Positions 1 to 11,527 of a DNA stretch of 64,000 nt are shown here, one piece after another. The notes under the pieces are model-generated. The model did not search any database. It had not been told where the DNA came from and worked only from the letters and a program-made list of their open reading frames with translations. The stretch spans positions 1-64,000 of the forward strand of contig NW_003546501.1 in the NCBI RefSeq assembly GCF_000090795.2, written 5' to 3'. The first letter of the stretch is position 1; each line of letters opens with the position of its first letter. A program made the position numbers and the translations under genes. Source of the stretch: Amphimedon queenslandica (Eukaryota > Porifera > Demospongiae > Haplosclerida > Niphatidae).

Positions 1-39
1 TCTCTTTTTCTCCTCCTCCTGCCCCTCCCCTCCTATTAG

Positions 40-3000
40 CAGTCAGTTCCTCTCTCCGTCTCTCAGTCCTAAGGTCCCGAGAGGTTACAGTTCTTGTACC
101 AGCAGCAGCAGTAGGGGAAGTACCCCCGGACCTACTGATACTGATATGACTGGAGGTGAGAAATACTGCCATTTTATTTATTTATTTATTTATATGCACA
201 TGTAGCTAGAACAATTCTTTAATTTTTGACTAAACTTTGACCTCTTTTAATAGCGGCCTATAGTGTTAATTTTTGTTGAAGTAAACCCAAAATTCATTCC
301 ATCCAAATTTTTCAGCTATACCTATATAGTACATGTATCACTGCACATTAATGTCACTACTTAATCTCCCCCTCCTCTCTCTCTCTCTCTCCCTCTCTCT
401 CCTGCAGCTGTTGGTGTCATAGTCAGTCATATTAACTCACCCAGTGAGTTCTACATTCAGTACACCAGTGACCTTCCATCATTGGATCACTTTCATTCAG
501 AGCTTAAAGGAGAATCACTTCAGAGGATCAGTGGCTTACAAAAAAGTATGTACATGTATATGTATCAGGAAATGTAATAAAATGAAGAATTCTCACCCTT
601 TAAATTTTGGCAAAATTTGGCCAGCACCCCTGTATGATATAGTATAGGGACTTTGGGCCGATTTTGTAGAAACTTTAAAAATTCATAGAAAATCTAAATT
701 TGATTGGAATCAGCTTAAACTTTCTACGCAACATAAGAACATGTATATGTATCAGGAAATGTAATAAAAATGGAGAATTTCCCCAATTAACCACCCCCCT
801 CCCTCCCTCTCCTGTAGATCTGGTCTGTGTTGTAGTCCGTGAAGACTCTTACCGTCGCTGTCAGATTGAATCCTCTGATGATCACTCCTACCCTTCTGTT
901 CAGCTCCTTGACTATGGGAACTCTGAAATAATCAACGTACACAGGTAACCCTTAGCAACGGTTGCCTTAGCAACAGTCGTCATGTCAACCCTTGTCATTT
1001 TTATAGTTTGTTCTATCTCCCGTCAAAGTTCAAGGATACTCCTCTTTTTGCTCATAAGTGTCGGTTGGAAGGTATTGGGCCGATGTCTTCCGGAAGACAT
1101 GACAAGTACCAGATCACTCCACAAAACGTTTGGAGCCATTCGGCAAATTCATTCTTTAAGAGCGTCTGTGAAGATAAAACCGATATTAAGATGAAGGTAT
1201 GTGGGTATATTTTATCATTACTACTAAATTTTAATTTGTAATTTATAATTATTATTATTTTGAAGTGTTGATCTTTGTAAAAAAAAGTTTATATTTTAAA
1301 TAATTTTTACAAAAAAATTAATAAATTTTTATAAAATACAATAAATTTTCAGGTTTTTTCCAAGGAAGGGAATGTCCTTTTTGTTGATATTATTATTCCA
1401 TCAAGCAGTGGTGGCCTATCCATTGCTAGGCAACTCGTCATACAGGGTAAAGCCAAGAGATGCAAAAATCCGAAACCAGAACTTCCTCTACAAGGTTAAA
1501 AATAATAATTAATAATTAATAATTAATTTTTATATTAATTTTTAGAATTGCCTCCAGTTGAGCCACTCCCCCTTTGCTCCACCCACAGAGTCTCTATGAT
1601 CACGGCCAGCAGTCCTCATGACTTTTACGTCCAGCTGGTAAGAAAAGAATCATTTATTATTATCATCCTCTCTCTCTCTCCCAGTCTACAGATTCTAACG
1701 ATATGAGATTAGCTGATATTTCAGCAAAAATAAAAGAAATCATATCACTCCCCAGGGGGTCTTTAAATTTTCAAATTGGGTCACTTGTAATTGCTCCTTA
1801 CGAAGATGAATATTTTAGAGCAAAAATTTTGAGTAAGAGAAAACAGGGTGTGTCTATGGGAGGGGCCAAGACACGCTCATTTTTAATAACGTGTATCCTT
1901 TCTTGATGTCCGATGTTAAACCTTATCTCTCTTTCTCTCCTATGTATGTACATGTACACTCAGGTAGGGTCAAAGGTGGTTTCAGGGTTCTATTCCTTGA
2001 TTATGGTAATGTTTGTGTGGTACCAAAGAAGACCCTCTATCCTCTTGATGATGTGGCGTTGCTTAACGAACCACCAGCTGCTCTTCACTGCCGTCTTGTT
2101 GATGTGATATGGACCAATGGGTGCCTCTCATGGCCTGAGGAGGTGAGACAGTACCAGTGACCTGGTAATATCGGAGGAGGGAATTTTTACATAATTTGAC
2201 ATTTTAGCAGTCATTTTGAACACAAGTCAGCCAAATTATGACCTGCCAATCAACAAAAATTTAGAAATTCACCACAAATTAAAGTCCTCCAAAATTACCC
2301 CCATATATACTTGTACATGCATGTATGTTATGTGTATATTCTATTCTATTCACTTCCTCCATTGTAAGGTGTGTGAGTTTTTCCATAAGATGACTACTGA
2401 TATTGGCAAAGACCTACTCATGACGATAGTACCAGTGTCTACTCCAAATAAGGATAGTTCCATTATTTCTGTAGCACTGAGGGACAACAGTATGAGTCTG
2501 ATAGGACCTGCACTTATTAAAATGGGGAAAGCATCGTGAGTGTGTTATTAGCACTAGTTATTAAGTGTTTATTAATAGTTAGTAGTTATTAATAGTTATT
2601 AAGTAGTAGTTATTAAGTGTTTATTAATAGTTATTAAGTGTTTATTAATAGTTATTAGTAGTTATTGTAACAGTTATAAAACTTTTATGGTTAGTACAGT
2701 TACATGTACATAGGATCATTCTCTTTATTGTTCAGGTTTGTTTCCGAATGGTCCAAACCAGCTCTGCCAGTACTTCCCAGTGAAGGTACCAGTAAACCGG
2801 CCATCGTCAGTCACGTGGAGACTCTTACTAAATTCCACGTCCACTTGTCCTCTAATGTAGAAACCCTCCAAACGCTAGAGTCAGTCCTTGATAACCTCCC
2901 TCCTCCCCCTCCCTCCTACTACCCCCTGCCTCTCGACTATTGTCTAGCCTATTACTCCTCCACCCATCGGTTCCATAGAGCTTTCATAGAGTTTGTACAG

Positions 3001-4161
3001 GGACGTAAAGTGGGCGTGTTCTTCATTGATTATGGTGATCGTAAGGAGATTGATGTGAGTGACATTAGACCAATGTTGGGTGTGGCCCTGACTATACCAG
3101 CAATGGCACTGCCTTGTTCCCTGGATGGGTTCGGTGTTGAGATTGGAGCAGGTGGTGGGGTGGAGCTAACTGATTCACTTGAGTTCACTGGGATTGTCAT
3201 TGACCAGGAGGTTAACGTTGTATTCAAGGTAATATCAGGAATTTTAGAATATTTATATATGTGTTTAAATTCCGTGTTTTTTAAAGTCATGTACATGTAA
3301 ATTATTAACAAATTTTTATTCTTAATTTGTACATGTATCTTTATTCCTTTGATTTTTTTACATTTTTAGAAAAAGCTTGAAATATGTGGCATTCCACTCT
3401 TCATTGTCGACATTTTTGTCAAACGATCTCCTCAACTTAATCCAGTCAATGTTCTCTCTCTCCTCCCCAACATTGCGTCTAAACAGGTCACCATGGCAAC
3501 CAAGCCTCCCTCTAGTTCTTCCAGTACGTCTCCGCTGACCCAGTCGCCGTTGGTAACGCCTGACACGTCTTTAAAAACCACGCCCATCTCGTCTGGGAGG
3601 AGCTCTCCCCTGCATAAATCAAAGAGCAGGATACCAGGACGAAAGGCTCCTGTGGAAATGAAAGGGAGGGCCTCTTATTTGAAGGAGGTGTGGCCAGAGT
3701 TTTCGTTCCATGCTGTCATCACGTGGGTCAACGAGAAAGGTTATGTGTACGGACAGCCAGTCGCTAACAGTAAGAAACTCTCCAATGGGTTTTGATGTAT
3801 TGTGTAGGTTTGGGGTTTTGTAGGGTAGAGTATTTAATTGCGATTTTATAGTGTCAGAATTTCCTTTTTTATGTGGTCTAAATTGCATTACTTGTACATA
3901 ATTTATCTTCCCTTTAACTCTCCCTCCCTCCCTCTCTCTCTCTGTAGAAGAATATTTAAATGAAGTAGAAGCCTCCATTGAAGAAGCAGTCTCCATGTAC
4001 GGTACAGCTGCTACTGCTGGCACTAATCCTGACTCGCTGAGTGTAGCTCAAGCCTGTCTCGCTAGATACAGGTACCAAGAATCCTCAGACTGGTATAGAG
4101 GTACCATATTGAAACTTAATAAACACAAGAAAACAGCCATTGTGAGTTGTAATGATAAAGA

Positions 4162-4196
<35 letters not shown>

Positions 4197-4210
4197 GGTT
4201 ATGGTTAAAA

Positions 4211-4259
<49 letters not shown>

Positions 4260-4715
4260 TTTTAGGTTCATTTTGTAGACTATGGTAACACGGAGGAGGT
4301 TCCCATTAATGACATCATTGATTGTATAGTGGCCCCACATGTTCCAATGTTAGTCCTCAAATTGAAGAGTTTCAACAAAAGATACCCGGTGAGCCGACTG
4401 TACATGTACATGTACATACATGTAATTCACTGCTTTATGAACTCTCATACATTACATTATATTCTGACTCTTTCTTTCTATAGATAAATCTTTTAGAAGA
4501 AGTACTGATTGATAAAGCAGTTGAAGTTCAAGTAGCCAAAGTTAGTTGTGGGTTAATACCTTACTATTTTTTACTGGTTGCCTTTCTAAATTTTTGAGCT
4601 GCCCGTGTAATTTTGATTGCAATTTTATTACACACCACAGGGGGCCCAGGGGTCTGGTGATATCCTAGTTACATTTGACGGTGTAGAAATTGAGAAATAC
4701 TTGTCTACTTTTTAA
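40..4715 (+). CDS. Multi-Tudor-domain protein (TDRD1/TDRD6-like), 5' end outside window
   Basis: About 14 exons with good GT/AG borders (about 40-155, 408-545, 818-944, 1007-1196, 1353-1494, 1545-1638, 1684-1846, 1964-2141, 2370-2536, 2736-3228, 3370-3770, 3949-4143, 4266-4388, then two short ones) end at a TAA at 4713-4715. Four extended Tudor modules are visible from core strings such as LLDYGNSE, LFLDYGN, FFIDYGDR and VHFVDYGNTEE; each is followed by the SN-like flanking part. Tudor proteins of this layout bind symmetrically dimethylated arginine on PIWI proteins and scaffold germ granules in the piRNA pathway. A Ser/Pro-rich linker lies between modules 3 and 4. The start codon and any MYND or RNA-binding domain lie left of the window, so the exact family member cannot be named. 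No frame break is seen. Confidence 0.85.
546..817 (+). repeat. Intron made of repeat family A
   Basis: Almost the whole intron between two Tudor-gene exons consists of inverted-orientation copies of the 186-bp repeat A (see 7640-8400): TGTATCAGGAAATGTAATAA occurs twice, with the fragment TAGTATAGGGACTTTGG between. The splice donor abuts the repeat directly. Confidence 0.7.
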
Positions 4716-4734
4716 AAGTAGCAGCTGCCTTTGG

Positions 4735-4770
<36 letters not shown>

Positions 4771-5117
4771 ACATTATTATTAGTATTATTATTATTGTTA
4801 TTATAATCAACAAGGTATTCAAATGTATCATCATCATAATCATACTCTAGGTATGTTGTTGTTGTTGTTGTTGTTATTATTATTATTATTATTATTATTA
4901 AGAACAGAGTTCTTTAAAATTATCTGCACACACTTGTATATATTTATTTTAGTGTCACATTGTTCAAGTGTGATATCATTAACTGATTCTTACAGTATTT
5001 TGAACATTATGTGATCATTATTATGGAGTGATTTCTGTTACATCTATTTATCCATCCATCCATCCATTTAATCATTATTTTAAAATAATTGAGAGTTTTT
5101 GCTCACTTTATTTATTT
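4716..5117. other. Intergenic, simple repeats only
   Basis: Contains CAT/ATT/TTG trinucleotide tracts (4736-4770, 4856-4900) and a CATC run near 5050. No gene seen. Confidence 0.6.
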
Positions 5118-5412
5118 AAGGACACCGTTGGACCCACACTACCTGTCCTTAATACATGTACAGTGTAGCCTCTTTATTAAGGACACCATTGGACCCACAC
5201 TACCTGTGTCCTTAATACATGTACAGTGTAGCCTCTTTATTAAGGACACCATTGGGCCCACACTACCTGTCCTTAATACATGTACAGTGTAGCCTCTTTA
5301 TTAAGGACACCATTGGACCCACACTACCTGTCCTTAATACATGTACAGTGTAGCCTCTTTATTAAGGACACCATTGGGCCCACACTACCTGTCCTTAATA
5401 CAGAGGTGTCCT
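5118..5412. repeat. Tandem repeat, about 61-64 bp unit, five copies
   Basis: Five near-identical units each contain GGACACCATTGGACCCACAC, ACTACCTGTCCTTAATACATG and GTGTAGCCTCTTTATTAA-like parts. Unit length differs slightly (one copy has an extra GTG). A related non-tandem tail follows to about 5480 (GTGTCCTC...ACCAATTGGGAC), and the same family recurs in a NIPBL intron at 41770-41940. Confidence 0.85.
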
Positions 5413-5479
5413 CATTTCAGTGGTACTTTTGTATAGGCTTGTACCAATTGGGACATTACAAAGTGTCCTCATTATAAAG

Positions 5480-5780
5480 GTACATCCTGTCCATTGCAAT
5501 GAATATCATTAGTGCCAACCCACGATAGCCTTGTGAAGTTTTATGCATTTATAAACAGCTCCTTCTGTTGGAGCTAAATATAAAATTACACGCTTGATAA
5601 AAGCCATTTTTTGGATGGGCATAGGGCTACGATCCCTTGGCCCTTTAGTGCCTTTACAAATTTTTAATTCAGTGAAAATAATGAACTCCATCAATGATTG
5701 CAAAGCAGCTTCTCTATAGCATACACCTCCATTGAATGAACAGCACCTGTGTACCAATTGTATACATTCTTCAATGATTT
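5480..5780. repeat. Dispersed repeat, mixed fragments
   Basis: Two recognisable pieces: AATATCATTAGTGCCAACCC with ACGATAGC and TTTTATGCATTTATAAA (also near 9022-9080 and, inverted, near 54545-54620); and CTCTATAGCATACACCTCC with CAGCACCTGTGTACCAATT (also at 41800-41850). No gene is supported here. Confidence 0.6.
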
Positions 5781-5876
5781 TGTGTGAAATATTTAAGATC
5801 TTCCATTAAAGAGACGCAGGAATATTAATAGTATAATATGTCACATGACACAATTATTAATAATTATAATCAGTCA

Positions 5877-6727
5877 CTATGTAGCAGCTGGTTTGGCCGG
5901 TCGCTGCTGCTGCCTCTGTAGTTTCCTCTGTCGAGTGGCAATCCGAATAGACTTGATCTTTTGTTTTGAAAGAGGCTGACTCCCCTCTTTAAATCCATTG
6001 AGGAACCTTCTGTGGACGATCTTTAGGTATCGCATACGACCAGTGCCTGTGGTGTTCCGCCTCTTGGCTTTTTCACTCCAATTAACTGAGGGGGTGGGAG
6101 GGAGGGAGAGAGAGACAGACAGAGAGAGAGAGAGAAAGAGATAACATGGCGACATATATACAATAGTTAATAGTAGAAACAAAAAGGTAATGATACAACT
6201 AAAATAATAAAATTTAAGACACACACACACACAGTAGACATTTTTCTAAATACTGAATCCCCTCCCACTCACATCTCCTCTTTCTCTTAGCGGGGTAGCC
6301 ACACCCAGCACACCTCTTCTTCTGTATGTGGTAGGACTTACGGCCACACCTTCGGCAGAGGGTGTGAGTCTTGTCGTTCCTTTTACCAAAACTTGAGGTA
6401 CCCTTAGTCTAAAAATAGTAACAAACCAATCGTCAACAAAAGGATTTAAATATAAATAAATTTTTAAAACTTGCTATTAATATAGCATTAAAATAAATTA
6501 ACATACCCATTGCACTACCATACAACATACAAGGTACAATGGCAGAAATAATAAATAAAATTAATAATTATTATTATATTAAAAAGCAGGCTCCAGTAGC
6601 AATATTTATCATTAATTATATTAACATACAATGAAATACATGTAAAATACATCATGCAATATAAGATATTCTCTTTCTATCGATGGATAGCATAAGATAA
6701 AGAAGTACATTCACTAGCACTCACCAT
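5877..6727 (-). CDS. RPL37: 60S ribosomal protein L37 (eL37)
   Basis: Three exons: 6725-6727 (the ATG alone), 6273-6408 and 5877-6085. The product begins [19 protein letters not shown] and has the four-cysteine zinc finger CRRC...CAGC, then [20 protein letters not shown], a near match to animal eL37, a structural protein of the large ribosomal subunit that binds 5.8S/28S rRNA. The predicted 115 residues exceed the usual about 97 because of a basic Gln-rich C-terminal tail (about 25 extra residues). The intron directly after the ATG is also known in vertebrate RPL37. Pyrimidine-rich CTCCTCCCTTCCC upstream of the ATG (minus strand) could be the 5' TOP transcription start. The gene is divergent from SSX2IP. 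Confidence 0.96.
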
Positions 6728-6824
6728 GTTGAAACAGGTCCTCTACAGGGAAGGGAGGAGCCTGGGAGGCTGTACTGCGCATGCGTAGTTCCTGTGAGTG
6801 TGAGGCGGGCAATTCAGATACAAC
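6728..6824. promoter_or_regulatory. Bidirectional promoter RPL37 / SSX2IP
   Basis: Only 97 bp separate the two start codons. The stretch is GC-richer than its surroundings and contains TGCGCATGCG near 6776, the palindromic NRF1-type site common in bidirectional housekeeping promoters. A polypyrimidine tract on the minus strand fits a TOP-type start for RPL37. No TATA box is evident. Use as a promoter is inferred from position. Confidence 0.7.
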
Positions 6825-9338
6825 ATGGCGTCAGAGAGTTCAGTAGGTTCGTCTCCATCATCTCTCCTGTATCCTTACCTGAGGCACAACCAGCCCGAGG
6901 AGCAGGCGGAGGATGAGGAGGAGATTATATTCTGTACTGAAGACAATGTCACTGAAGCAGCCATTTACATTAATCAGGCAAAAATATTATTATTATATAT
7001 TTATATATTCTTATTTCTTGATTTTTTAGGAGTTGGAAGTGTTTGGATTCCAGTCAATAATGTCTGATTCAGATAAAGAGAATAAGGAGGTCCCGTCTTC
7101 TTCTAAAATGTTGAACACCCTCTATGACCTCATAAAGCAGTACAGAGAATCTAATAACAGGAACGAAACTATGAGCCTCAGGTAATATTGAAATAATTAA
7201 TAATTATTTTTTAATTAAATTATTTTTTATTAATTTTCAGTTTACAAAGACTTAGGAGTGACCTTACTCTTCAATACGAAGCAAACAGTCGGATGAAGGT
7301 AACCGTGACGACCGTTGCTACGGTAATGCCGTTGCTATGGTAACCGACCCCTCCTCCCCTAGACTCAGATTGAGGAGCTGGAGAGGAAGTTGGCTCAGGC
7401 GAAGGAGAAGGAGAGACAGGTCCTCTCGAGGAATCGGTCGCTGTCTCTTCAGTTGAAGTCTCAAGAAGAAGAGTATCATAAGGTCCAGCACAGGATGAGT
7501 CAGAAGGAGCTTCAGTATGAACATGAACTGAGAAAGAAGGAGAGAGAGTATCACAGACTTAACGAGAGGCTAGGGCAGGTGAGGAGGAGGTCTTAGGGTA
7601 GTTGTAGTAGGCTATGGCAATACAGAAACTGTACTGGAAATATTTTTAAAGTTGCTCCAAAATCAGGCCAAAGTCCCTGTACTATAGTACATGGTCTCTG
7701 GCCAAATTTCATCAAAATTGAAAAGTAGAGAATTCTCCATTTTTATTACATTTCCTGATACATATACATGTACTTATGTTGCGTAGAAAGTTTGAGCTGA
7801 TTCCGATCAAATTTGGATTTTTTACGAATTTTTTAAGTTTCTCCAAAATCAGACAAAAGTCCCTGTACTATAGTACATGGTCTCTGGCCAAATTTTGCCA
7901 AAAATGAAAAGTAGAGAATTCTCCATTTTTATTACATTTCCTGATACATATACATGTTCTTATGTTGCATAGAAAGTTTGAGCTGATTCCGATCAAATTT
8001 GGATTTTTTACGAATTTTTTAAGTTTCTCCAAAATCAGACAAAAGTCCCTGTACTATAGTACATGGTCTCTGGCCAAATTTTGCCAAAAATGAAAAGTAG
8101 AGAATTCTCAATTTTTATTACATTTCCTGATACATATACATGTTCTTATGTTGCATAGAAAGTTTGAGCTGATTCCGATCAAATTTGGATTTTTTACGAA
8201 TTTTTAAAGTTGCTCCAAAATCGGACAAAAGTCCCTGTACTATAGTACATGGTCTCGGGCCAAATTTTGCCAAAAATGAAAAGGAGAGAATTCTTAATTT
8301 TTATTACATTTCCTGATACATATACATGTACTTATGTTGCATAGAAAGTTTGAACTGATTCCAATCACATTTGGATTTTTTCCAAAGTCTATTTCTATTA
8401 GATTGTTAGTTGTAGTATATACTTCTTTACTGTGTGTATTTGTAGTTGGTGTTAAATAAGAATCAAGAGAAGAAGTTAGGAATGAAACTACTCAACACTT
8501 TACAAGTATCAAGCAGCAGCAGAGGAGGAGGAGGAGGAGTAGGAGGAGCAAGAGGATTTGAGTATGTGTACAATTATACAGTGTATAGTATATGTTTGAA
8601 ATGACCTTGATGCTATAGCCCATGGTTTTTTCCAAAAAATGGCTCCGAAATTACCTCCAATTTTTATTACATTTTCTGAGATATATTGATGTCCTTATGC
8701 TGTGTAGCAAGTTTGAGCTCATTCCGACTTTAATTTTTCAAGTTACGGCCATTTTAAGAAAATGCCAAAAATCTGATAAATACCCAAGGCTATAGTCCAT
8801 GGTTTTTTCCAAAAAATGGCTCCGAAATCACCCCCAATTTTTATTACATTTTCTGATACACATTGATGTCCTTATGCTGTGTAGAAAGTTTGAGCTGATT
8901 CTGATTAATATTATTCAAGTTATAGCTAAACTAATAATTAATATACTGTTGATATATGCTACGTATGATAATAATTTTGAGTGGATTCCAACTACGTGTT
9001 ACAAGCCTCAGTAACAAGTAATGAATATCATTATAGTCCGACCCACGATAGCATCATAACGTTTTATGCATTTATAAAGAGACCAGCAGTAAGTCACGGC
9101 TGTGAATCATGTATATATTATTGTGCAGTTAATTGCAGTTAATTTTTGAATGGGCAATACACCATAATTGCCCTGATCTAATACAACAATGAAATTATAT
9201 TAATGACAGTTTAAAAACTGCTTAAACTGGTTCCAATTAATACTTTCAATTATTTCATTAGGGACATCAGTGCTTATAGATTAGTAGTGAATCATTATGA
9301 AGAGAAACAGAAGGTATGAGAATTAAGATGTAGTTACA

Positions 9339-9380
<42 letters not shown>

Positions 9381-11527
9381 TGTGACCATAATTGACAAAA
9401 GGTACCTTATGGCGGATAGGAAAATTGGTCTTTAAAGCCTAAAAAATCCAAGTTCCTGAGCTCCATTTATCATGAAATTACTCCAGAGGATGCAAAAAGT
9501 TACTATGTAACTTATAGAAACAATTGTTGACTAACAGAGCACTCACAGGTTGATATTTTTTGTTATAAAGATGAATTTTAATATCCGCCATAAGGTACCT
9601 TTTGTCAATTATGGTCACATATTGTTTATTTTTGTATGCACTTGGTATCATTTTAGCTTGTGATTAATAATAATAATATTTAAGTATTTTTATTCTTTTT
9701 TTTTTTATTCTTCAGGAGCTAATTTTAGAGAACTCTAGTTTAAGAGATTCCTTATGTAACATGGAGAAAGAGCTCGTCACTTTATTAAATTATAAATATT
9801 TTAGTTCATTATCGTCACCAAGTCACAGCTTCATTAATAAGGTAATTAATTAATAATAATGAATATTAATGAATATTAATTTGTGTAGGCAGAGGAAGAG
9901 GTGGAGTCAAGTGTTCACGAAAGAGAGAGAGAGGAGCTTCTTGATAGCGGACACTATCAGATGCCATATGATATTGTTAGACAGGGTATGTCAGTATAAC
10001 TCAGTATACTACTGTTCATGTATTGGTATACTTCCAGTAAATTATTAGTAATTCTTTTTACAGATATAGAAGAGAATTTACGTGATAAATACGATCGTCT
10101 CCGTGAGTACATTGTCTCGTTAAAGAAAGGCCACGCCTCCTCGTCAAGTGAATCTTACGACAAAGAAATTGAGGATTTGGAAAAGAAACTTTCAGATTAT
10201 CGTGACATCATTAGCCAACAAGAGTTGCTGCTTGAAGTAGGAGACATCAATTAATTATTTAAAGTGAGCGTATTTCTTTAGAAGCAGCTGGAAGAGAGCT
10301 CTTCTGATCCTGGTGGGGCTGGATTTTTAGTTAGTCATTAATAATATTGTTTAACCACTTCTCCCCCCCCCCTCTCTCTCTCTCTCCCAGAATGAGTCCA
10401 AGTTTTTAAAGAAAGAAGAGATGCTTGTTTTAAGAGAAGAAAAGAATAAAAATCATGAGGAACATCTTAAAAACGAAGAGGAGAGACTAGGTCTGCTAGC
10501 TAGACAGCTTGATCGAGAAGTAAGAGCTTTAAAATATATACCCACACCCATAAAATTTAGAGTTGTTTGAGTTATAATTTTTACTGAATGTCAGTCATAA
10601 TTTTGCACTGATTGTATCGTTTAATTTTTTAAGCGTCGTAATTTTGAAGACAAGAAGGCAACGTTTTTAACCCAACAACTTGACAGCTCTGTGTTTGCCA
10701 CACCCGGCAAAACCACGTCAGATTGTGAGTAAAAATTTATTTATTTTATTTGTTTTTTTTAATTATTTATTTTTATTTATCAGTGGACTCATTCTTTCTT
10801 CGTTTAAATTCAACCCCTTTCTCTCTCTCAACTCGTAAACCCTCACACAAGAAATCTTCTCATTATACCACCCCCGGTCCCAGTGGGCCCCCACGCTCAA
10901 TATTAAAACCACTCCAGACCCCGTACACTCCACTGAGATCAACCGGTCGCAAACCTTCACCACCACCTTTTGTTAATAAATCAATTGTTACTCCTTTCAA
11001 ATCAAAAGTATGTATGCATGTTACATGTTAAAGTACATGTACTTTGCTTTGCTACTTTGATGTGTTCTTTAGCTAAATCACAAATACATGTACATATATA
11101 CAGCATTTCTTTACTATCATAGTGTTTTTTGAATAATAATACCATTATTATTAGTATTATTATAACTTGTGTGTAAGTACTACAGTTTTACATTAGTGTT
11201 ACATATATTATAGCCTAGTAGGGGTACATAGACCCCATTCAAAAATTTGTAGAAACACTAGGAACGAATCGATTGAAGATACAGTGCTCATCCATTCCAA
11301 GTCTCATTATATACTCTGATATTTGTAAAAGCTATCGTGGGTTGCACTACATTGTGGTTAACACTTCTGTACACACTTCTCTACTTGTATAAACTGTAAC
11401 TAAACACACATCAAAGTACTGTCCATCTATTGTACAGGTATCTCCTACTGATGTACCTACTGACATTGATCTTAAACAAGATCTATCCTTAACTTCTGAT
11501 GATGGGCTGGAGGTCTTGAATGATTAA
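6825..11527 (+). CDS. SSX2IP: Afadin- and alpha-actinin-binding protein (ADIP / SSX2IP)
   Basis: About 14 exons (6825-6977, 7030-7181, 7242-7299, 7363-7578, about 8447-8562, 9262-9312, 9717-9842, 9889-9985, 10065-10235, 10283-10328, 10391-10519, 10635-10724, 10784-11007, 11438-11527). The N-terminus has FCTEDNVTEAAIYINQELEV, matching the conserved CH-NN-like start of vertebrate SSX2IP (FCTEDN...YLDQEL..FGF). Long coiled coils follow, including KKEREYHRLNERLGQLVLNK, which matches KKEREYNKLKERLHQLVMNK-type vertebrate sequence. SSX2IP is a centriolar-satellite and adherens-junction protein that helps anchor microtubules and build cilia. The C-terminus is Ser/Thr/Pro-rich with several TPY/TPF sites. 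Intron 1 (6978-7029) has a GC donor. Introns 4 and 5 carry the A and B repeats, and intron 6 a MITE. Confidence 0.9.
7640..8400 (+). repeat. Repeat family A, four tandem 186-bp units in SSX2IP intron 4
   Basis: GTCCCTGTACTATAGTAC recurs at 7673, 7859, 8045 and 8231, giving an exact 186-bp period. Each unit also has ATTACATTTCCTGATACATA, CTTATGTTGC, AAAGTTTGAGCTGATTCCGA and ATTTGGATTTTTTACGAATT. Units are more than 90 percent alike by eye. Other copies: 546-817, 22690-22900, 33110-33330, 42190-42560, and partial ones at 14560, 20830 and 26400. Confidence 0.95.
8590..8930 (+). repeat. Repeat family B, two units in SSX2IP intron 5
   Basis: About 180-bp units with CCATGGTTTTTTCCAAAAAA, ATTTTTATTACATTTTCTGA, GTCCTTATGCTGTGTAG and AAGTTTGAGCTGATTC. 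The second half aligns to family A, so A and B are diverged branches of one repeat. Other B arrays: 34300-34600, 37130-37645, 62640-63325. Confidence 0.9.
8985..9190. repeat. Dispersed repeat C copy
   Basis: The stretch from CTACGTGTTACAAGCCTCAG through ATTATAGTCCGACCCACGAT to TGAATGGGCAAT...TTGCCCT has an inverted counterpart at 54480-54660 in a NASP intron, so it is a mobile or formerly mobile non-coding element of about 200 bp. Family unknown. Confidence 0.65.
9381..9619. mobile_element. MITE with about 38-bp terminal inverted repeats, TA target site (mariner-like)
   Basis: The left end begins TGTGACCATAATTGACAAA and runs through GGTACCTTATGGCGGAT; the right end is its near-perfect reverse complement, ending in CAATTATGGTCACA. 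TA dinucleotides flank both sides (9379-9380 and 9620-9621), as for Tc1/mariner-type insertions. At 239 bp it has no coding capacity. It sits next to an AAT microsatellite in SSX2IP intron 6. The high arm identity suggests a fairly recent insertion. Confidence 0.9.

Noticed and set aside
5118-5412. Possible CRISPR array
   Set aside because: The units repeat in full with no unique spacers, in a eukaryotic gene context; a plain tandem repeat.
9022-9090. tRNA gene or tRNA-derived SINE in repeat C
   Set aside because: No A-box/B-box pair or cloverleaf could be made out by eye.
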